Positions 50,318 through 59,562 of a stretch of 64,000 bases of DNA are shown here, piece after piece. Source of the DNA: Streptomyces avermitilis MA-4680 = NBRC 14893 (GTDB lineage Bacteria; Actinomycetota; Actinomycetes; Streptomycetales; Streptomycetaceae); the NCBI RefSeq assembly GCF_000009765.2, contig NC_003155.5:2976001-3040000 (forward strand), in the 5' to 3' direction. Under the pieces are notes generated by a model that saw only the letters and a program-made list of their open reading frames with translations, had not been told where the DNA came from and made no database searches. Within the stretch, counting starts at the first letter, position 1. The number at the start of each line of letters is the position of its first letter. The translations under genes and the position numbers were made by a program.

Positions 50318-51844
50318 TCAGTCGCAGCCGCAGCCGCTGCCCGTGGCGACCGGCAGCGGCTCCGGTGCGCCGATCTTCGGCAGCCCCAGCATCACGCCCG
50401 CCGGCTTCGCCGCCTCGGCTGTCTTCTCGATGTGTCGCTTCTCCCAGGCGTCCCCCGCGCGCGTGCGGCGCACGTTCAGCACGGGACCCTCGGCGAGCAG
50501 GTGGTGCGGAGCGGCGTAGGTGACCTCGACGGTGACGACGTCGCCGGGGCGCACTTCCTCGTCGGGCTTGGTGAAGTGCACGAGGCGGTTGTCGGGGGCG
50601 CGGCCGGACAGGCGGTGCGTGGCGCCGTCCTTGCGGCCCTCGCCCTCGGCGACCATCAGCTCCAGGGTGCGGCCGACCTGCTTCTTGTTCTCGTCCCAGG
50701 AGATCTCCTCCTGGAGGGCGACGAGACGCTCGTAGCGCGCCTGGACGACCTCCTTGGGGATCTGGTTCTCCATGGTGGCGGCCGGGGTGCCGGGGCGCTT
50801 GGAGTACTGGAAGGTGAAGGCCTGTGTGAAGCGCGCCTCGCGCACGGCGTGCATCGTCTGCTCGAAGTCCTCCTCGGTCTCGCCGGGGAAGCCCACGATG
50901 ATGTCGGTGGTGATGGCCGCGTGCGGGATGGCGGCGCGCACCTTCTCGATGATCCCGAGGTAGCGGTCCTGACGGTACGAGCGGCGCATCGCCTTCAGGA
51001 CGGTGTCCGAGCCGGACTGCATCGGCATGTGGAGCTGCGGCATCACGTTCGGCGTCTCGGCCATGGCGGCGATGACGTCGTCGGTGAAGTCGCGGGGGTG
51101 CGGGGACGTGAAGCGGACCCGCTCCAGCCCGTCGATCTGACCGCATGCCCGCAGCAGCTTGCTGAACGCCTCGCGGTCGCCGATGTCGGAGCCGTACGCG
51201 TTCACGTTCTGCCCGAGCAGCGTGATCTCGGAGACGCCCTCGCCGACCAGCGCCTCGATCTCGGCCAGGATGTCACCGGTCCTGCGGTCCTTCTCCTTGC
51301 CGCGGAGCGCCGGGACGATGCAGAAGGTGCAGGTGTTGTTGCAGCCGACGGAGATCGACACCCAGGCCGCGTACGCGCTCTCGCGGCGGGTCGGCAGCGT
51401 CGAGGGGAACGCCTCCAGCGACTCGGCGATCTCGACCTGGGCCTCTTCCTGTACGCGGGCGCGCTCCAGGAGGACGGGCAGCTTGCCGATGTTGTGCGTA
51501 CCGAAGACGACGTCCACCCAGGGCGCCTTCGTCACGATGGTGTCGCGGTCCTTCTGCGCGAGACAGCCGCCGACGGCGATCTGCATGCCGGGGCGCTTCG
51601 TCTTCATCGGGGCGAGCCGGCCCAGGTTGCCGTACAGGCGGTTGTCGGCGTTCTCGCGGACGGCGCACGTGTTGAAGACGACGACGTCCGCGTCCCCGTC
51701 CGAGCCGTCGGGAGCGCGCACGTAACCGGCGTCTTCGAGGAGCCCGGAGAGCCGCTCGGAATCGTGGACGTTCATCTGGCACCCGTAGGTGCGTACTTCG
51801 TATGTCTTGACGCCCACTGGCTGGCTCCGGTCGATGCTGCTCAT
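50318..51844 (-). CDS. miaB: tRNA-2-methylthio-N6-dimethylallyladenosine synthase
   Basis: A 508-residue radical-SAM methylthiotransferase that adds the 2-methylthio group to i6A37 made by MiaA. The auxiliary 4Fe-4S cysteines are Cys22 ([14 protein letters not shown]), Cys60 ([10 protein letters not shown]) and Cys94 (GGCLAQ). The radical-SAM triad is Cys168, 172 and 175 (CNNTCTFC). A C-terminal TRAM domain follows ([20 protein letters not shown]). The C-terminus ends in a small Cys cluster (SGCGCD). ATG at 51844 has only a weak ribosome-binding site. Confidence 0.96.
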   Translation of the reverse strand: MSSIDRSQPVGVKTYEVRTYGCQMNVHDSERLSGLLEDAGYVRAPDGSDGDADVVVFNTCAVRENADNRLYGNLGRLAPMKTKRPGMQIAVGGCLAQKDRDTIVTKAPWVDVVFGTHNIGKLPVLLERARVQEEAQVEIAESLEAFPSTLPTRRESAYAAWVSISVGCNNTCTFCIVPALRGKEKDRRTGDILAEIEALVGEGVSEITLLGQNVNAYGSDIGDREAFSKLLRACGQIDGLERVRFTSPHPRDFTDDVIAAMAETPNVMPQLHMPMQSGSDTVLKAMRRSYRQDRYLGIIEKVRAAIPHAAITTDIIVGFPGETEEDFEQTMHAVREARFTQAFTFQYSKRPGTPAATMENQIPKEVVQARYERLVALQEEISWDENKKQVGRTLELMVAEGEGRKDGATHRLSGRAPDNRLVHFTKPDEEVRPGDVVTVEVTYAAPHHLLAEGPVLNVRRTRAGDAWEKRHIEKTAEAAKPAGVMLGLPKIGAPEPLPVATGSGCGCD

Positions 51845-51957
51845 GCCATAAGGGTAGGTGGTGTCCGCACCGCGTCCCGCCCCGGAGCCGCGAGAACAGC
51901 CCGCAGCACGTGGTCGAGCAGTTGCCGCCCTGCTCCTCGTGATCCCCCAAGGCCCCG

Positions 51958-52434
51958 CTACACCGCCGCGGGTCCCCACCCTTGACGGCGGAGGATCGCC
52001 CCGACGTCCGGCGCGCGGTAGTGGTCGCCCTTGAGGACCTTGCCGTCGGCCCGGCGGACGGCGCGGCCGTCGGGGCCCAGCTTGGTCATGTTGGCGCGGT
52101 GCACCTCGGCGATCACCTCGTCGAGGTCGATCCCGTGGACGAGGGCCGTGCCGTACGCCACGTAGACGACGTCGGCCAGTTCGTGCGCGAGCCGGTCGAG
52201 CGGGCCGGTGACGGACACCTCGGCGACCTCCGCCGCCTCCTCGGCGAGCAGCTCACCACGGTGCGCGGCCAGCTCCGGGGAGACCTCGGTCGGCACGGTG
52301 CGGGCATCCAGGCCGAAAGCGAGGTGGAACGCGCGGACCAGGGAGGCGGGAGAAGCGGGAGCGGCAGGAGCGGCAGGAGCGGCAGGAGCGGCAGGAGCGG
52401 CAGGAGAAGCGTGCGAGAGGGGCGCGGAGTCCAT
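51958..52434 (-). CDS. MazG-like nucleotide pyrophosphohydrolase
   Basis: A 158-residue all-alpha NTP-PPase-like protein. The metal-binding acidic helices are [15 protein letters not shown] and [20 protein letters not shown] (EExxE...ExxD pattern), then [17 protein letters not shown] and [16 protein letters not shown]. It is likely to hydrolyse a non-canonical nucleotide or a small nucleotide substrate. An Ala-Pro repeat ([10 protein letters not shown]) at residues 10-27 is encoded by a 9-bp DNA repeat and may vary in length. Confidence 0.85.
   Translation of the reverse strand: MDSAPLSHASPAAPAAPAAPAAPAAPASPASLVRAFHLAFGLDARTVPTEVSPELAAHRGELLAEEAAEVAEVSVTGPLDRLAHELADVVYVAYGTALVHGIDLDEVIAEVHRANMTKLGPDGRAVRRADGKVLKGDHYRAPDVGAILRRQGWGPAAV
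52361..52405. repeat. in-frame 9-bp tandem repeat (GCGGCAGGA)5
   Basis: Five perfect copies inside the start of the MazG-like gene. Because the unit is a multiple of three, copy changes would only lengthen or shorten the Ala-Pro tract. Confidence 0.95.
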
Positions 52435-52546
52435 TCGGCGACCCTATCGATCGCATCGATCACCCACGGCCGCTTCGGCCGTGCTCTCGCCCTCCTTCGA
52501 GCCCGGCCCTGGCCAGCGGAGCGTGCGGGCTGGCAGGATCGCGCGC

Positions 52547-53545
52547 ATGTTCCAGGCACTCCCCCGTCTTCGCAGGCGCCATGCGCTGCTCGGCTCGACG
52601 GCCGCTTTCGTGGTGTTCGGGCTGCTGCTGTGGTGGCTGCTGCCGCTGGGCGAGGAGTCACCGGGCGGCACGGTCACGTTCAGTACGGGCACGCCCACCG
52701 GCGTCTATCAGAAGTACGGCAAGCTTCTGAAACAGGCGATCGCCAAGGACATGCCGAAGCTGGATGTCACGCTGCTGGACAGCGACGGGTCGCAGGAGAA
52801 CGTGCGGAAGGTGGCGACCGGGAATGCCGACTTCACCATCGCGGCGGCCGACGCGGTGGCGACGTACGAGCTGGCGCGCAAGCCGGGAGCCGACCGGCTG
52901 CGTGGCTGTGCGCGGCTGTACGACGACTATGTGCACCTGGTGGTGCCGCGTTCGTCGTCCGTGCAGTCCGTGGCGGACCTGAAGGGCAGGAAGGTGGCCG
53001 TAGGGCCGAGCGGCTCCGGGGTGCGGCTGATCGCGGAGCATGTACTGAAGGCGGCCGGTCTCGACGCGGAGAAGGACATCACACCGTCGTCCGAGGGCAT
53101 CGCGGCCATGCCGGGGCTGCTCGAACAACACAAGATCGACGCGTTCTTCTGGTCGGGCGGGCTGACCACCAGTGCGATCACCGAGCTCTCGAAGGGCTTC
53201 GACATCCGGCTCGTGCCGATCGGCAGCACCCTGGTCAAGAGGCTCCATGAGCAGGGCGACTCGTCCAGCTACTACCGGGCGGCCGTGATGCCCGCCGATG
53301 CCTATCCCCTGGCCCAGCAGGGCTCGTCCGTGCAGACGATCGCGGTCGCCAACCTCCTGATGACCCGGGAGGACATGGACGCGACCCTGACCGAGCAGCT
53401 GACCCGTACGGTGATAGACAGCCGTGACCGCATCGGCTCCCAGGTGCACGCGGCCCAGCTGGTGGACCTGCGGACGGCGATCTACACGGATCCCCTGGCG
53501 CTGCACGAGGGCGCGAGCCGCTACTACCGCTCGGTGAAGCCGTAG
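52547..53545 (+). CDS. TAXI-type (TRAP-associated) solute-binding protein
   Basis: A 332-residue protein. A membrane segment near the N-terminus (LGSTAAFVVFGLLLWWLLPL) looks like an uncleaved anchor. The TAXI binding-protein fold follows: VTFSTGTPTGVYQKYGKLLK, ENVRKVATGNADFTIAAADA, DDYVHLVVPRSSSVQSVADL, FFWSGGLTTSAITEL. TAXI proteins usually bind carboxylates, such as glutamate-like acids, for TRAP transporters. No TRAP permease gene is adjacent. It converges on the sensor kinase gene with a 22-bp gap and could deliver a ligand to that sensor. Confidence 0.85.
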   Translation: MFQALPRLRRRHALLGSTAAFVVFGLLLWWLLPLGEESPGGTVTFSTGTPTGVYQKYGKLLKQAIAKDMPKLDVTLLDSDGSQENVRKVATGNADFTIAAADAVATYELARKPGADRLRGCARLYDDYVHLVVPRSSSVQSVADLKGRKVAVGPSGSGVRLIAEHVLKAAGLDAEKDITPSSEGIAAMPGLLEQHKIDAFFWSGGLTTSAITELSKGFDIRLVPIGSTLVKRLHEQGDSSSYYRAAVMPADAYPLAQQGSSVQTIAVANLLMTREDMDATLTEQLTRTVIDSRDRIGSQVHAAQLVDLRTAIYTDPLALHEGASRYYRSVKP

Positions 53546-53567
53546 CGAACCGGCTCTCCGGGCCCCG

Positions 53568-54974
53568 TCAGGCCGTCGGCACCGTCCTCGGCACCGTCAC
53601 CGTCACCTTCAGTCCGTGCGGCTCGTGGTGCGCGTACGAGATCGTCCCGCCGCCCGCCGCGAGCAGTGCCCGCGAGATGGACAGGCCGAGGCCCGAGCCC
53701 TTGATGTTCTGGTGGCCCGCGCTGCGCCAGAAGCGGTCGCCGACGCGCGCGAGTTCCTCGTCGCCGAGGCCCGGGCCGCCGTCCGTGACGACGACCGACG
53801 ACACCGCGCCGTTGGACGTCACCTCGACCTCCACGCTCTCTCCCTCGGGCGTGAACTTCAGCGCGTTGTCGATGACCGCGTCGAGGGCGCTGGAGAGAGT
53901 GATGGGGTCGGCCCAGGCCGTGGTGGCCGGGCAGGTCCCGGCCAGTCGTACGCCGTTGGCGGCGGCGACCGGCCCCCAGGCGGCGACGCGCTCGGCCGTC
54001 AGCTCGCCGATGTCGGTGAGCCGCAGGTCCGCCTCGGCGTGCTCGGCGAGCGCCAGGTCGAGCAGGTCGTCGAGGACCTGGGCGAGGCGCTTGCCCTCGG
54101 TCTGCACCGAGGCGATCTCCTCGTTGCCCTCGGGCAGTTCGAGGGCGAGCAGTTCGATGCGCAGCAGCAGCGCCGACAGCGGGTTGCGCAGTTGGTGGGA
54201 GGCGTCGGCGACGAAGGCGCGCTGCTGCTCCAGGACGTCCTCGACGTTGTCCGCCATCTCGTTGAACGACCGGGCCAGGCGCCGCAGTTCCGGCGGTCCG
54301 CCGGCGGCCGCCACCCGGGACTTGAGGCGTCCGGTGGCGATGTCGTGGGTGGTGGCGTCGAGGACGCGTACGGGGCGCAGCACCCAGCCCGTCAGGCGCA
54401 GTGCGGCGCCGACGGCCAGCAGCATCGCGGCGATCTCGCCCGCCCCGATGAGCAGCCAGCCGTGCTGGGTCTTGGAACGCATCTGCCCGGTGGGCGAGTC
54501 GGTGACGACGACGGCGATGACGTCGCCGTCCCTGATGACCGGGGAGGCGACGACGAGCCGCTTGTGCTCCCAGGGCCAGACCTGCTCGGGGTCGTGGCTG
54601 CGGCGGCCCAGCCGGGCCTCGTCGAACGCGTCGCGCCCCTCGCCCCGTTCGGGCAGGTACCAGTTCTGGGGCGCGTGGGCCATGGGCGCGTCGTCCAGGT
54701 AGAAGACGCCGGCCTGGATGCCGTACACGTCGTGGTACATGGCGAGTTCCTTGCTCAGCGTCTCGCCGCGTTCGTCCGTGACGGCCACCCGGGAGCCGGT
54801 GGGCCGGTCGGTGACGAACTGCGCGAGGGCCGCGAACCGCGCCGTGTCGTCTATGCGGTCGACGACGACCCGCTGCTGCTGCGCCGCCGCGATGCTCACG
54901 GCCAGCGGGAAGCCGAGCGCGAGCAGCACGGCCGCCATCAGGACGATGAGCAGCGGGAGGAGACGTGTGCGCAC
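53568..54974 (-). CDS. two-component sensor histidine kinase
   Basis: A 468-residue membrane kinase. The first membrane segment is about 6-30, an extracellular sensor domain spans about 31-172, and the second membrane segment is about 173-195. A HAMP domain follows (RPVRVLDATTHDIATGRLKS), then HisKA with phospho-acceptor His260 (FVADASHQLRNPLSALLLRI). The HATPase part has AVIDNALKFTPEGE, VTDGGPGLGD and GSGLGLSISRALLAAGGG. GTG start at 54974. It is 9 bp downstream of the response regulator, in one operon. The signal is unknown. Confidence 0.94.
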   Translation of the reverse strand: MRTRLLPLLIVLMAAVLLALGFPLAVSIAAAQQQRVVVDRIDDTARFAALAQFVTDRPTGSRVAVTDERGETLSKELAMYHDVYGIQAGVFYLDDAPMAHAPQNWYLPERGEGRDAFDEARLGRRSHDPEQVWPWEHKRLVVASPVIRDGDVIAVVVTDSPTGQMRSKTQHGWLLIGAGEIAAMLLAVGAALRLTGWVLRPVRVLDATTHDIATGRLKSRVAAAGGPPELRRLARSFNEMADNVEDVLEQQRAFVADASHQLRNPLSALLLRIELLALELPEGNEEIASVQTEGKRLAQVLDDLLDLALAEHAEADLRLTDIGELTAERVAAWGPVAAANGVRLAGTCPATTAWADPITLSSALDAVIDNALKFTPEGESVEVEVTSNGAVSSVVVTDGGPGLGDEELARVGDRFWRSAGHQNIKGSGLGLSISRALLAAGGGTISYAHHEPHGLKVTVTVPRTVPTA

Positions 54975-54983
54975 CCGGCCCCG

Positions 54984-55670
54984 CTACGCGGCCGGGGCGA
55001 CGAGCCGGTACCCGACGCCGCGCACGGTCTCGATCAGCGCGGGCATGCGCAGCTTGGAGCGCAGGGAGGCGACGTGCACCTCGAGGGTGCGCCCGGTCCC
55101 CTCCCAGCTGGTGCGCCACACCTCGCTGATGATCTGCTCGCGGCGGAACACCACGCCGGGGCGCTGGGCCAGCAGCGCGAGCAGGTCGAACTCCTTGCGG
55201 GTCAGTTGGACCACCGAACCGTCCACGCTGACCTGGCGGGTGGGCAGCTCGATGTGCACGGAGCCGAGGCGCAGCGCGGTCTCGGCGGCCGCCCCGCCCT
55301 CCTCGTGGGCGTTGCGCCGGCTGACGGCGTGGATACGGGCGAGCAGTTCTCCGGTGTCGTACGGCTTGACCACGTAGTCGTCGGCGCCGAGGTTGAGGCC
55401 GTGGATGCGGGAGCGTACGTCGGAGCGCGCGGTGACCATGATCACCGGGGTGCTGGTGCGCTTGCGTATCTTGCCGCAGACCTCGTAGCCGTCCTGGTCG
55501 GGCAGGCCGAGGTCGAGCAGGACGACGCCGAAGCCGGAGCTCTCGGGGACGAGCGCCTGAAGGGCCTCCTCGCCGTTGCGGGCGTGCGTGACGGCGAAGC
55601 CGTGCCGCGCCAGCACCGCGGACAGGGCGGCGGCGACATGGTTGTCGTCCTCTACGAGGAGCAGTCGCAT
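54984..55670 (-). CDS. OmpR/PhoB-family response regulator
   Basis: A 228-residue protein. The receiver domain has LLVEDDNHVAAALSAVL, phospho-acceptor Asp53 (VVLLDLGLPDQDGYEVC), VTARSD and the conserved Lys in VVKPYDT. The winged helix has LTRKEFDLLALLAQRPG and HVASLRSKLRMPALIETVRG. It is the first gene of the operon with the sensor kinase. The start is ATG at 55670, with GGGGGCCGGG just upstream. A 16-bp palindrome lies about 75 bp upstream. Confidence 0.95.
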   Translation of the reverse strand: MRLLLVEDDNHVAAALSAVLARHGFAVTHARNGEEALQALVPESSGFGVVLLDLGLPDQDGYEVCGKIRKRTSTPVIMVTARSDVRSRIHGLNLGADDYVVKPYDTGELLARIHAVSRRNAHEEGGAAAETALRLGSVHIELPTRQVSVDGSVVQLTRKEFDLLALLAQRPGVVFRREQIISEVWRTSWEGTGRTLEVHVASLRSKLRMPALIETVRGVGYRLVAPAA

Positions 55671-55745
55671 CCCGGCCCCCTCCGGTTCATCGGTCGTACG
55701 GTCTCTGCTTGCACTCTGATAGCTCGGGTTCTGTACAAAAAGCGC

Positions 55746-55761
55746 GCACACGCGCGTGTGC
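55746..55761. promoter_or_regulatory. 16-bp palindrome upstream of the response regulator
   Basis: GCACACGC-GCGTGTGC is a perfect palindrome 76 bp before the response-regulator start, a possible autoregulatory operator. Confidence 0.35.
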
Positions 55762-55918
55762 ACCATGGCAGTGACGCCGATGAATCAGGACGGCGTCAAG
55801 AGGGTTCTGGTTGCGGACGGCTTCCGTTATCCAGCCGGTACGCACCCTGAGCACACCCCTGCTACGACACGTGTCCGATTGCTACCGGATCGTGATGCTC
55901 AAGTTCCCCTCAGATGTA

Positions 55919-55948
55919 ATGACGCTGGTCGTACGGCGTTACTACTGT
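55919..55948 (+). promoter_or_regulatory. candidate gluA promoter
   Basis: ATGACG (one mismatch to TTGACG) and TACTGT are separated by 18 bp. This would give a leader of about 28 nt before the gluA start. Confidence 0.4.
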
Positions 55949-55982
55949 CCTCCGAAACCGAGGAGGACGGAGCCAGTTAGCG

Positions 55983-56759
55983 ATGACCGAAGTATCGGTG
56001 GCCAAGGACGCCGTGGCCGCGACCGACGAACTGGTCGTCCTGAAGAGCGTCAACAAGCACTTCGGCGCGTTGCACGTGCTCCAGGACATCGATCTGACCA
56101 TCACCCGTGGTGAGGTCGTCGTGGTCATCGGGCCCTCCGGGTCCGGGAAGTCCACCCTGTGCCGCACCATCAACCGCCTGGAGACGATCGATTCGGGCGA
56201 CATCAGGATCGACGGCAAGGCGCTGCCCCAGGAAGGCAAGGAGCTCGCCCGGCTGCGCGCCGATGTCGGGATGGTGTTCCAGTCCTTCAACCTCTTCGCG
56301 CACAAGACGGTGCTCGAGAACGTGATGCTGGGCCAGGTCAAGGTCCGCAAGGCCGACCGGAAGAAGGCCGAGGAGAAGGCGCGCGGTCTGCTCGACCGCG
56401 TCGGCGTGGGCACGCAGTCCGACAAGTACCCCGCGCAGCTCTCCGGCGGTCAGCAGCAGCGTGTCGCCATTGCCCGCGCACTGGCGATGGACCCCAAGGT
56501 CATGCTCTTCGACGAGCCGACCTCGGCGCTGGACCCCGAGATGATCAACGAGGTCCTCGAGGTCATGCAGCAGCTCGCGCGCGACGGCATGACCATGGTC
56601 GTCGTCACCCACGAGATGGGCTTCGCTCGTTCGGCTGCCAACCGAGTCGTCTTCATGGCCGACGGCCGGATCGTCGAAGAGGCTGTGCCGGATCAGTTCT
56701 TCAGCAATCCCCGCAGCGATCGGGCCAAGGACTTCCTGTCGAAGATCCTTCACCACTGA
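55983..56759 (+). CDS. gluA: glutamate ABC transporter ATP-binding protein GluA
   Basis: A 258-residue polar-amino-acid ABC ATPase. Walker A is [10 protein letters not shown] (49-58), Q-loop [20 protein letters not shown], signature [17 protein letters not shown], Walker [15 protein letters not shown] and H-loop [12 protein letters not shown]. It energises glutamate uptake with GluBCD encoded downstream, the order known from Corynebacterium and Streptomyces gluABCD. Confidence 0.95.
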   Translation: MTEVSVAKDAVAATDELVVLKSVNKHFGALHVLQDIDLTITRGEVVVVIGPSGSGKSTLCRTINRLETIDSGDIRIDGKALPQEGKELARLRADVGMVFQSFNLFAHKTVLENVMLGQVKVRKADRKKAEEKARGLLDRVGVGTQSDKYPAQLSGGQQQRVAIARALAMDPKVMLFDEPTSALDPEMINEVLEVMQQLARDGMTMVVVTHEMGFARSAANRVVFMADGRIVEEAVPDQFFSNPRSDRAKDFLSKILHH

Positions 56760-56875
56760 GGGCCTGCTCGAAGAGCCTTCACCACTGACGATCTGCGCCA
56801 CCCGCCCCGCTCGTGCGGTGCGCGCCACCGGCGGCCCACCGCCGGTCTCTCTTCACCACACAAAGGATGTTCACC

Positions 56876-57709
56876 ATGAAGCTCCGCAAGGTCACCGCAG
56901 CCTCGGCCGCCGTGCTCGCCCTCGCCGTCACGGCCACGGCCTGCGGCTCCGACGACAAGGACAGCAGCTCCTCCGGCGGCGACAAGAAGATCACCATCGG
57001 CATCAAGTTCGACCAGCCCGGCATCGGCCAGAAGACGCCGCAGGGCTACTCCGGCTTCGACGTGGACGTCGCCACGTACATCGCCAAGCAGCTCGGTTAC
57101 AAGGCGGACCAGATCGAGTGGAAGGAGTCGAAGAGCGCCGACCGCGAGACCATGCTCCAGCGCGGTGACGTCAAATTCATCGCCGCCTCGTACTCGATCA
57201 CCCCGGAGCGCCAGGAGAAGGTCGACTTCGCGGGCCCGTACCTGCTGGCCCACCAGGACGTCCTGGTCCGTGCCGACGACAACTCCATCAAGTCGCCGTC
57301 GGACCTCAACTCCAAGAAGCTGTGTTCGGTGACGGGCTCGACCTCGGCGCAGAACGTCAAGGACAAGCTCGCCCCGAAGGCCAACCTCCTGAAGTACCCG
57401 ACCTACTCGGCGTGCCTGACCGGTCTGCAGAACAAGGCCATCGACGGGCTGACCACCGACGACTCGATCCTCGCCGGTTACGCCGCGCAGGCCAGCTTCA
57501 AGGGCAAGTTCAAGCTCGCCGGCTTCAAGATGACGAACGAGAACTACGGCATCGGCGTCAAGAAGGGCAGCGATCTCAAGGCGAAGATCAACACCGCCCT
57601 GGAGAAGATGGTCTCGGACGGTGCCTGGGAGAAGGCCGTGACGGCCAACTTCGGCCCGGCGAACTACAAGAACGAGCCCGCCCCGAAGATCGGCGACATC
57701 AAGAAGTGA
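56876..57709 (+). CDS. gluB: glutamate-binding lipoprotein GluB
   Basis: A 277-residue extracytoplasmic solute-binding protein. The lipobox-like VTATAC puts the lipidated Cys at 23. The type-3 binding-protein fold has IGIKFDQPGIGQKTPQGYSG, FDVDVATYIAKQLGYKADQI, TPERQEKVDFAGPYLLAHQD and GLTTDDSILAGYAA. It captures glutamate and delivers it to GluCD. ATG at 56876 or the in-frame ATG at 56867, both behind AAAGGA. It lies 116 bp after gluA. Confidence 0.94.
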   Translation: MKLRKVTAASAAVLALAVTATACGSDDKDSSSSGGDKKITIGIKFDQPGIGQKTPQGYSGFDVDVATYIAKQLGYKADQIEWKESKSADRETMLQRGDVKFIAASYSITPERQEKVDFAGPYLLAHQDVLVRADDNSIKSPSDLNSKKLCSVTGSTSAQNVKDKLAPKANLLKYPTYSACLTGLQNKAIDGLTTDDSILAGYAAQASFKGKFKLAGFKMTNENYGIGVKKGSDLKAKINTALEKMVSDGAWEKAVTANFGPANYKNEPAPKIGDIKK

Positions 57710-57721
57710 CGTAGGGCCCCA

Positions 57722-57754
57722 GGGGTGCGCCGTCCTCGGGGGACGGCGCACCCC
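57722..57754 (+). terminator. 14-bp perfect hairpin between gluB and gluC
   Basis: Arms 57722-57735 and 57741-57754 pair around TCGGG. An intra-operon stem-loop after a binding-protein gene usually stabilises or partly terminates the mRNA, so more binding protein than permease is made. Confidence 0.7.
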
Positions 57755-57794
57755 CTCGCAAGGTCCCTCCACACACGCGGAAGCGCGGGAGATC

Positions 57795-58460
57795 GTGTTC
57801 GACTTTCTTGAAGGTTACGACCTGCTGGGAGCGTTCTGGGTGACGGTGAAGCTCACCGTCTTCGCAGGCGTCGGCTCCCTGATCTGGGGCACTCTGCTGG
57901 CCGCGATGCGGGTCGGTCCGGTGCCGCTGATGCGCGGTTTCGGGACCGCCTACGTGAACATCGTGCGGAACATCCCGCTGACCGTGATCATTCTGTTCAC
58001 CTCGCTGGGCCTGAGCCAGACGCTGGGTGTCAATCTCGGCGCGGACACGTTCGAGACCATCAACTTCCGGCTCTCCGTGCTCGGTCTGATCGCCTACACC
58101 TCCGCGTTCGTGTGCGAGGCGCTGCGGTCCGGCATCAACACGGTGCCCGTCGGCCAGGCCGAGGCGGCGCGGGCCATCGGTCTGAACTTCACCCAGGTCC
58201 TCACTCTGATCGTGCTGCCCCAGGCGTTCCGTTCGGTCGTCGGCCCGCTGACGAACGTACTGATCGCACTGACGAAGAACACCACGGTGGCGGCCGCGAT
58301 CGGTGTCGCGGAAGCGGCGGCGCTGATGAAGGAGATGATCGAGAACGAGGCTCAACTCATTCTGATCTCCGCGGTCTTCGCGTTCGGCTTCGTGTGCCTG
58401 ACGCTGCCGACCGGTCTGATCCTCGGCTGGGTGAGCAAGAAGGTGGCGGTGAAGCGATGA
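57795..58460 (+). CDS. gluC: glutamate ABC transporter permease GluC
   Basis: A 221-residue membrane protein of the HisMQ type with about five transmembrane segments. The permease EAA loop is around EALRSGINTVPVGQAEAARA, then IGLNFTQVLTLIVLPQAFRS. The start is GTG at 57795. The stop overlaps the gluD start (ATGA), indicating translational coupling. Confidence 0.93.
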   Translation: MFDFLEGYDLLGAFWVTVKLTVFAGVGSLIWGTLLAAMRVGPVPLMRGFGTAYVNIVRNIPLTVIILFTSLGLSQTLGVNLGADTFETINFRLSVLGLIAYTSAFVCEALRSGINTVPVGQAEAARAIGLNFTQVLTLIVLPQAFRSVVGPLTNVLIALTKNTTVAAAIGVAEAAALMKEMIENEAQLILISAVFAFGFVCLTLPTGLILGWVSKKVAVKR

Positions 58461-59362
58461 GCTCGGTCCTGTACGACGCCCAGGGCCCGCGGGCCAAGCG
58501 GCGAAACGTTCTCTTCACCGTGGTGTTCCTGGTCGCGGCCGCCGCCGTCCTGTGGTGGGTGATCACCAGTCTCAACGACAAGGACCAGCTGGCCTGGGAG
58601 AAGTGGAAGCCCTTCTTCTCGAGCACCGAGGCCTGGACCACGTACCTCTGGCCGGGGCTGCAGAACACGCTCAAGGCCGCGGCCCTCTCCATGGTCATCG
58701 CGATGCCGCTCGGCGCGGTCCTCGGTATAGCCCGGCTCTCGGACCACAGGTGGGTACGTGTTCCGGTCTCGATCGTGGTGGAGTTCTTCCGGGCCATCCC
58801 GGTGCTGATCCTCATGATCTTCGGCGTCGCCCTGTATTCCGAGTACACGAACGTCAGCTCGGACGACCGTCCGCTGTACGCGGTCGTCACCGGACTCGTG
58901 CTCTACAACGCCTCGGTGCTCGCGGAGATCGTCCGGGCCGGCATCCTGTCGCTGCCCAAGGGCCAGTCCGAGGCCGCGATGGCGATCGGCCTGCGCAAGA
59001 ACCAGGTCATGCGGTTCATTCTGCTGCCGCAGGCCGTCACGGTGATGCTTCCGGCGATCGTCAGCCAGCTCGTCGTGATCGTGAAGGACACGGCGCTCGG
59101 CGGCGCGGTCCTCACCTTCTCCGAGCTGCTCGCCTCGGTCGGCCCGATGAGCGGCTACTACGGCGCGAACACCATCGCCAGCTTCACGATCGTGGCCCTG
59201 ATCTACATCGCGATCAACTTCTCCCTCACGACCTTCGCGAGCTGGCTGGAGGGGCGGCTGCGGCGCGGCAAGAAGTCGACGGGCGCCGTGCTCCCGCCGG
59301 CCGCGGTCGGCGGGGCCGAATCGACCGGCGCGGGCGGGGCCGGCGGGGGCATCGGCCTCTGA
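58457..59362 (+). CDS. gluD: glutamate ABC transporter permease GluD
   Basis: A 301-residue membrane protein, the partner of GluC. It has a long N-terminal segment with one membrane span (VLFTVVFLVAAAAVLWWVIT) before the permease core of about five spans. The EAA loop is EIVRAGILSLPKGQSEAAMA, then IGLRKNQVMRFILLPQAV. The Gly/Ala-rich C-terminal tail is low in complexity. It overlaps gluC by 4 bp. Confidence 0.93.
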   Translation: MSSVLYDAQGPRAKRRNVLFTVVFLVAAAAVLWWVITSLNDKDQLAWEKWKPFFSSTEAWTTYLWPGLQNTLKAAALSMVIAMPLGAVLGIARLSDHRWVRVPVSIVVEFFRAIPVLILMIFGVALYSEYTNVSSDDRPLYAVVTGLVLYNASVLAEIVRAGILSLPKGQSEAAMAIGLRKNQVMRFILLPQAVTVMLPAIVSQLVVIVKDTALGGAVLTFSELLASVGPMSGYYGANTIASFTIVALIYIAINFSLTTFASWLEGRLRRGKKSTGAVLPPAAVGGAESTGAGGAGGGIGL

Positions 59363-59381
59363 CCGGTGGCCCAGGGAAGCC

Positions 59382-59446
59382 GCCTGACAACTGGTCAGGC
59401 ATTTGACCCACACGGAGGCAGGTGGCGCGCTCGCCACTGCCTCCGT
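59382..59446 (+). terminator. two tandem hairpins after gluD
   Basis: The first hairpin is GCCTGAC-AACTG-GTCAGGC (59382-59400). The second (59412-59446) has a 15-bp stem with one bulged G. Together they end the glu operon before the next gene at 59563. Confidence 0.7.
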
Positions 59447-59562
59447 CGCTTGACGCAAGCACCGGCAATAGGTTGCATACGTTCTGTGATCGCGCACCCC
59501 GTTCCAACTGCCTGTTTCCCTAGGTCCCTCAGGACACCACTCCGGGCAGGGGGCAGCGCGCC

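Larger units (their letters stand above)
55671..55982. other. 312-bp divergent promoter region between the two-component operon and gluA
   Basis: It holds a 16-bp palindrome (55746-55761) and a candidate gluA promoter (55919-55948). No gene is supported. Confidence 0.5.
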
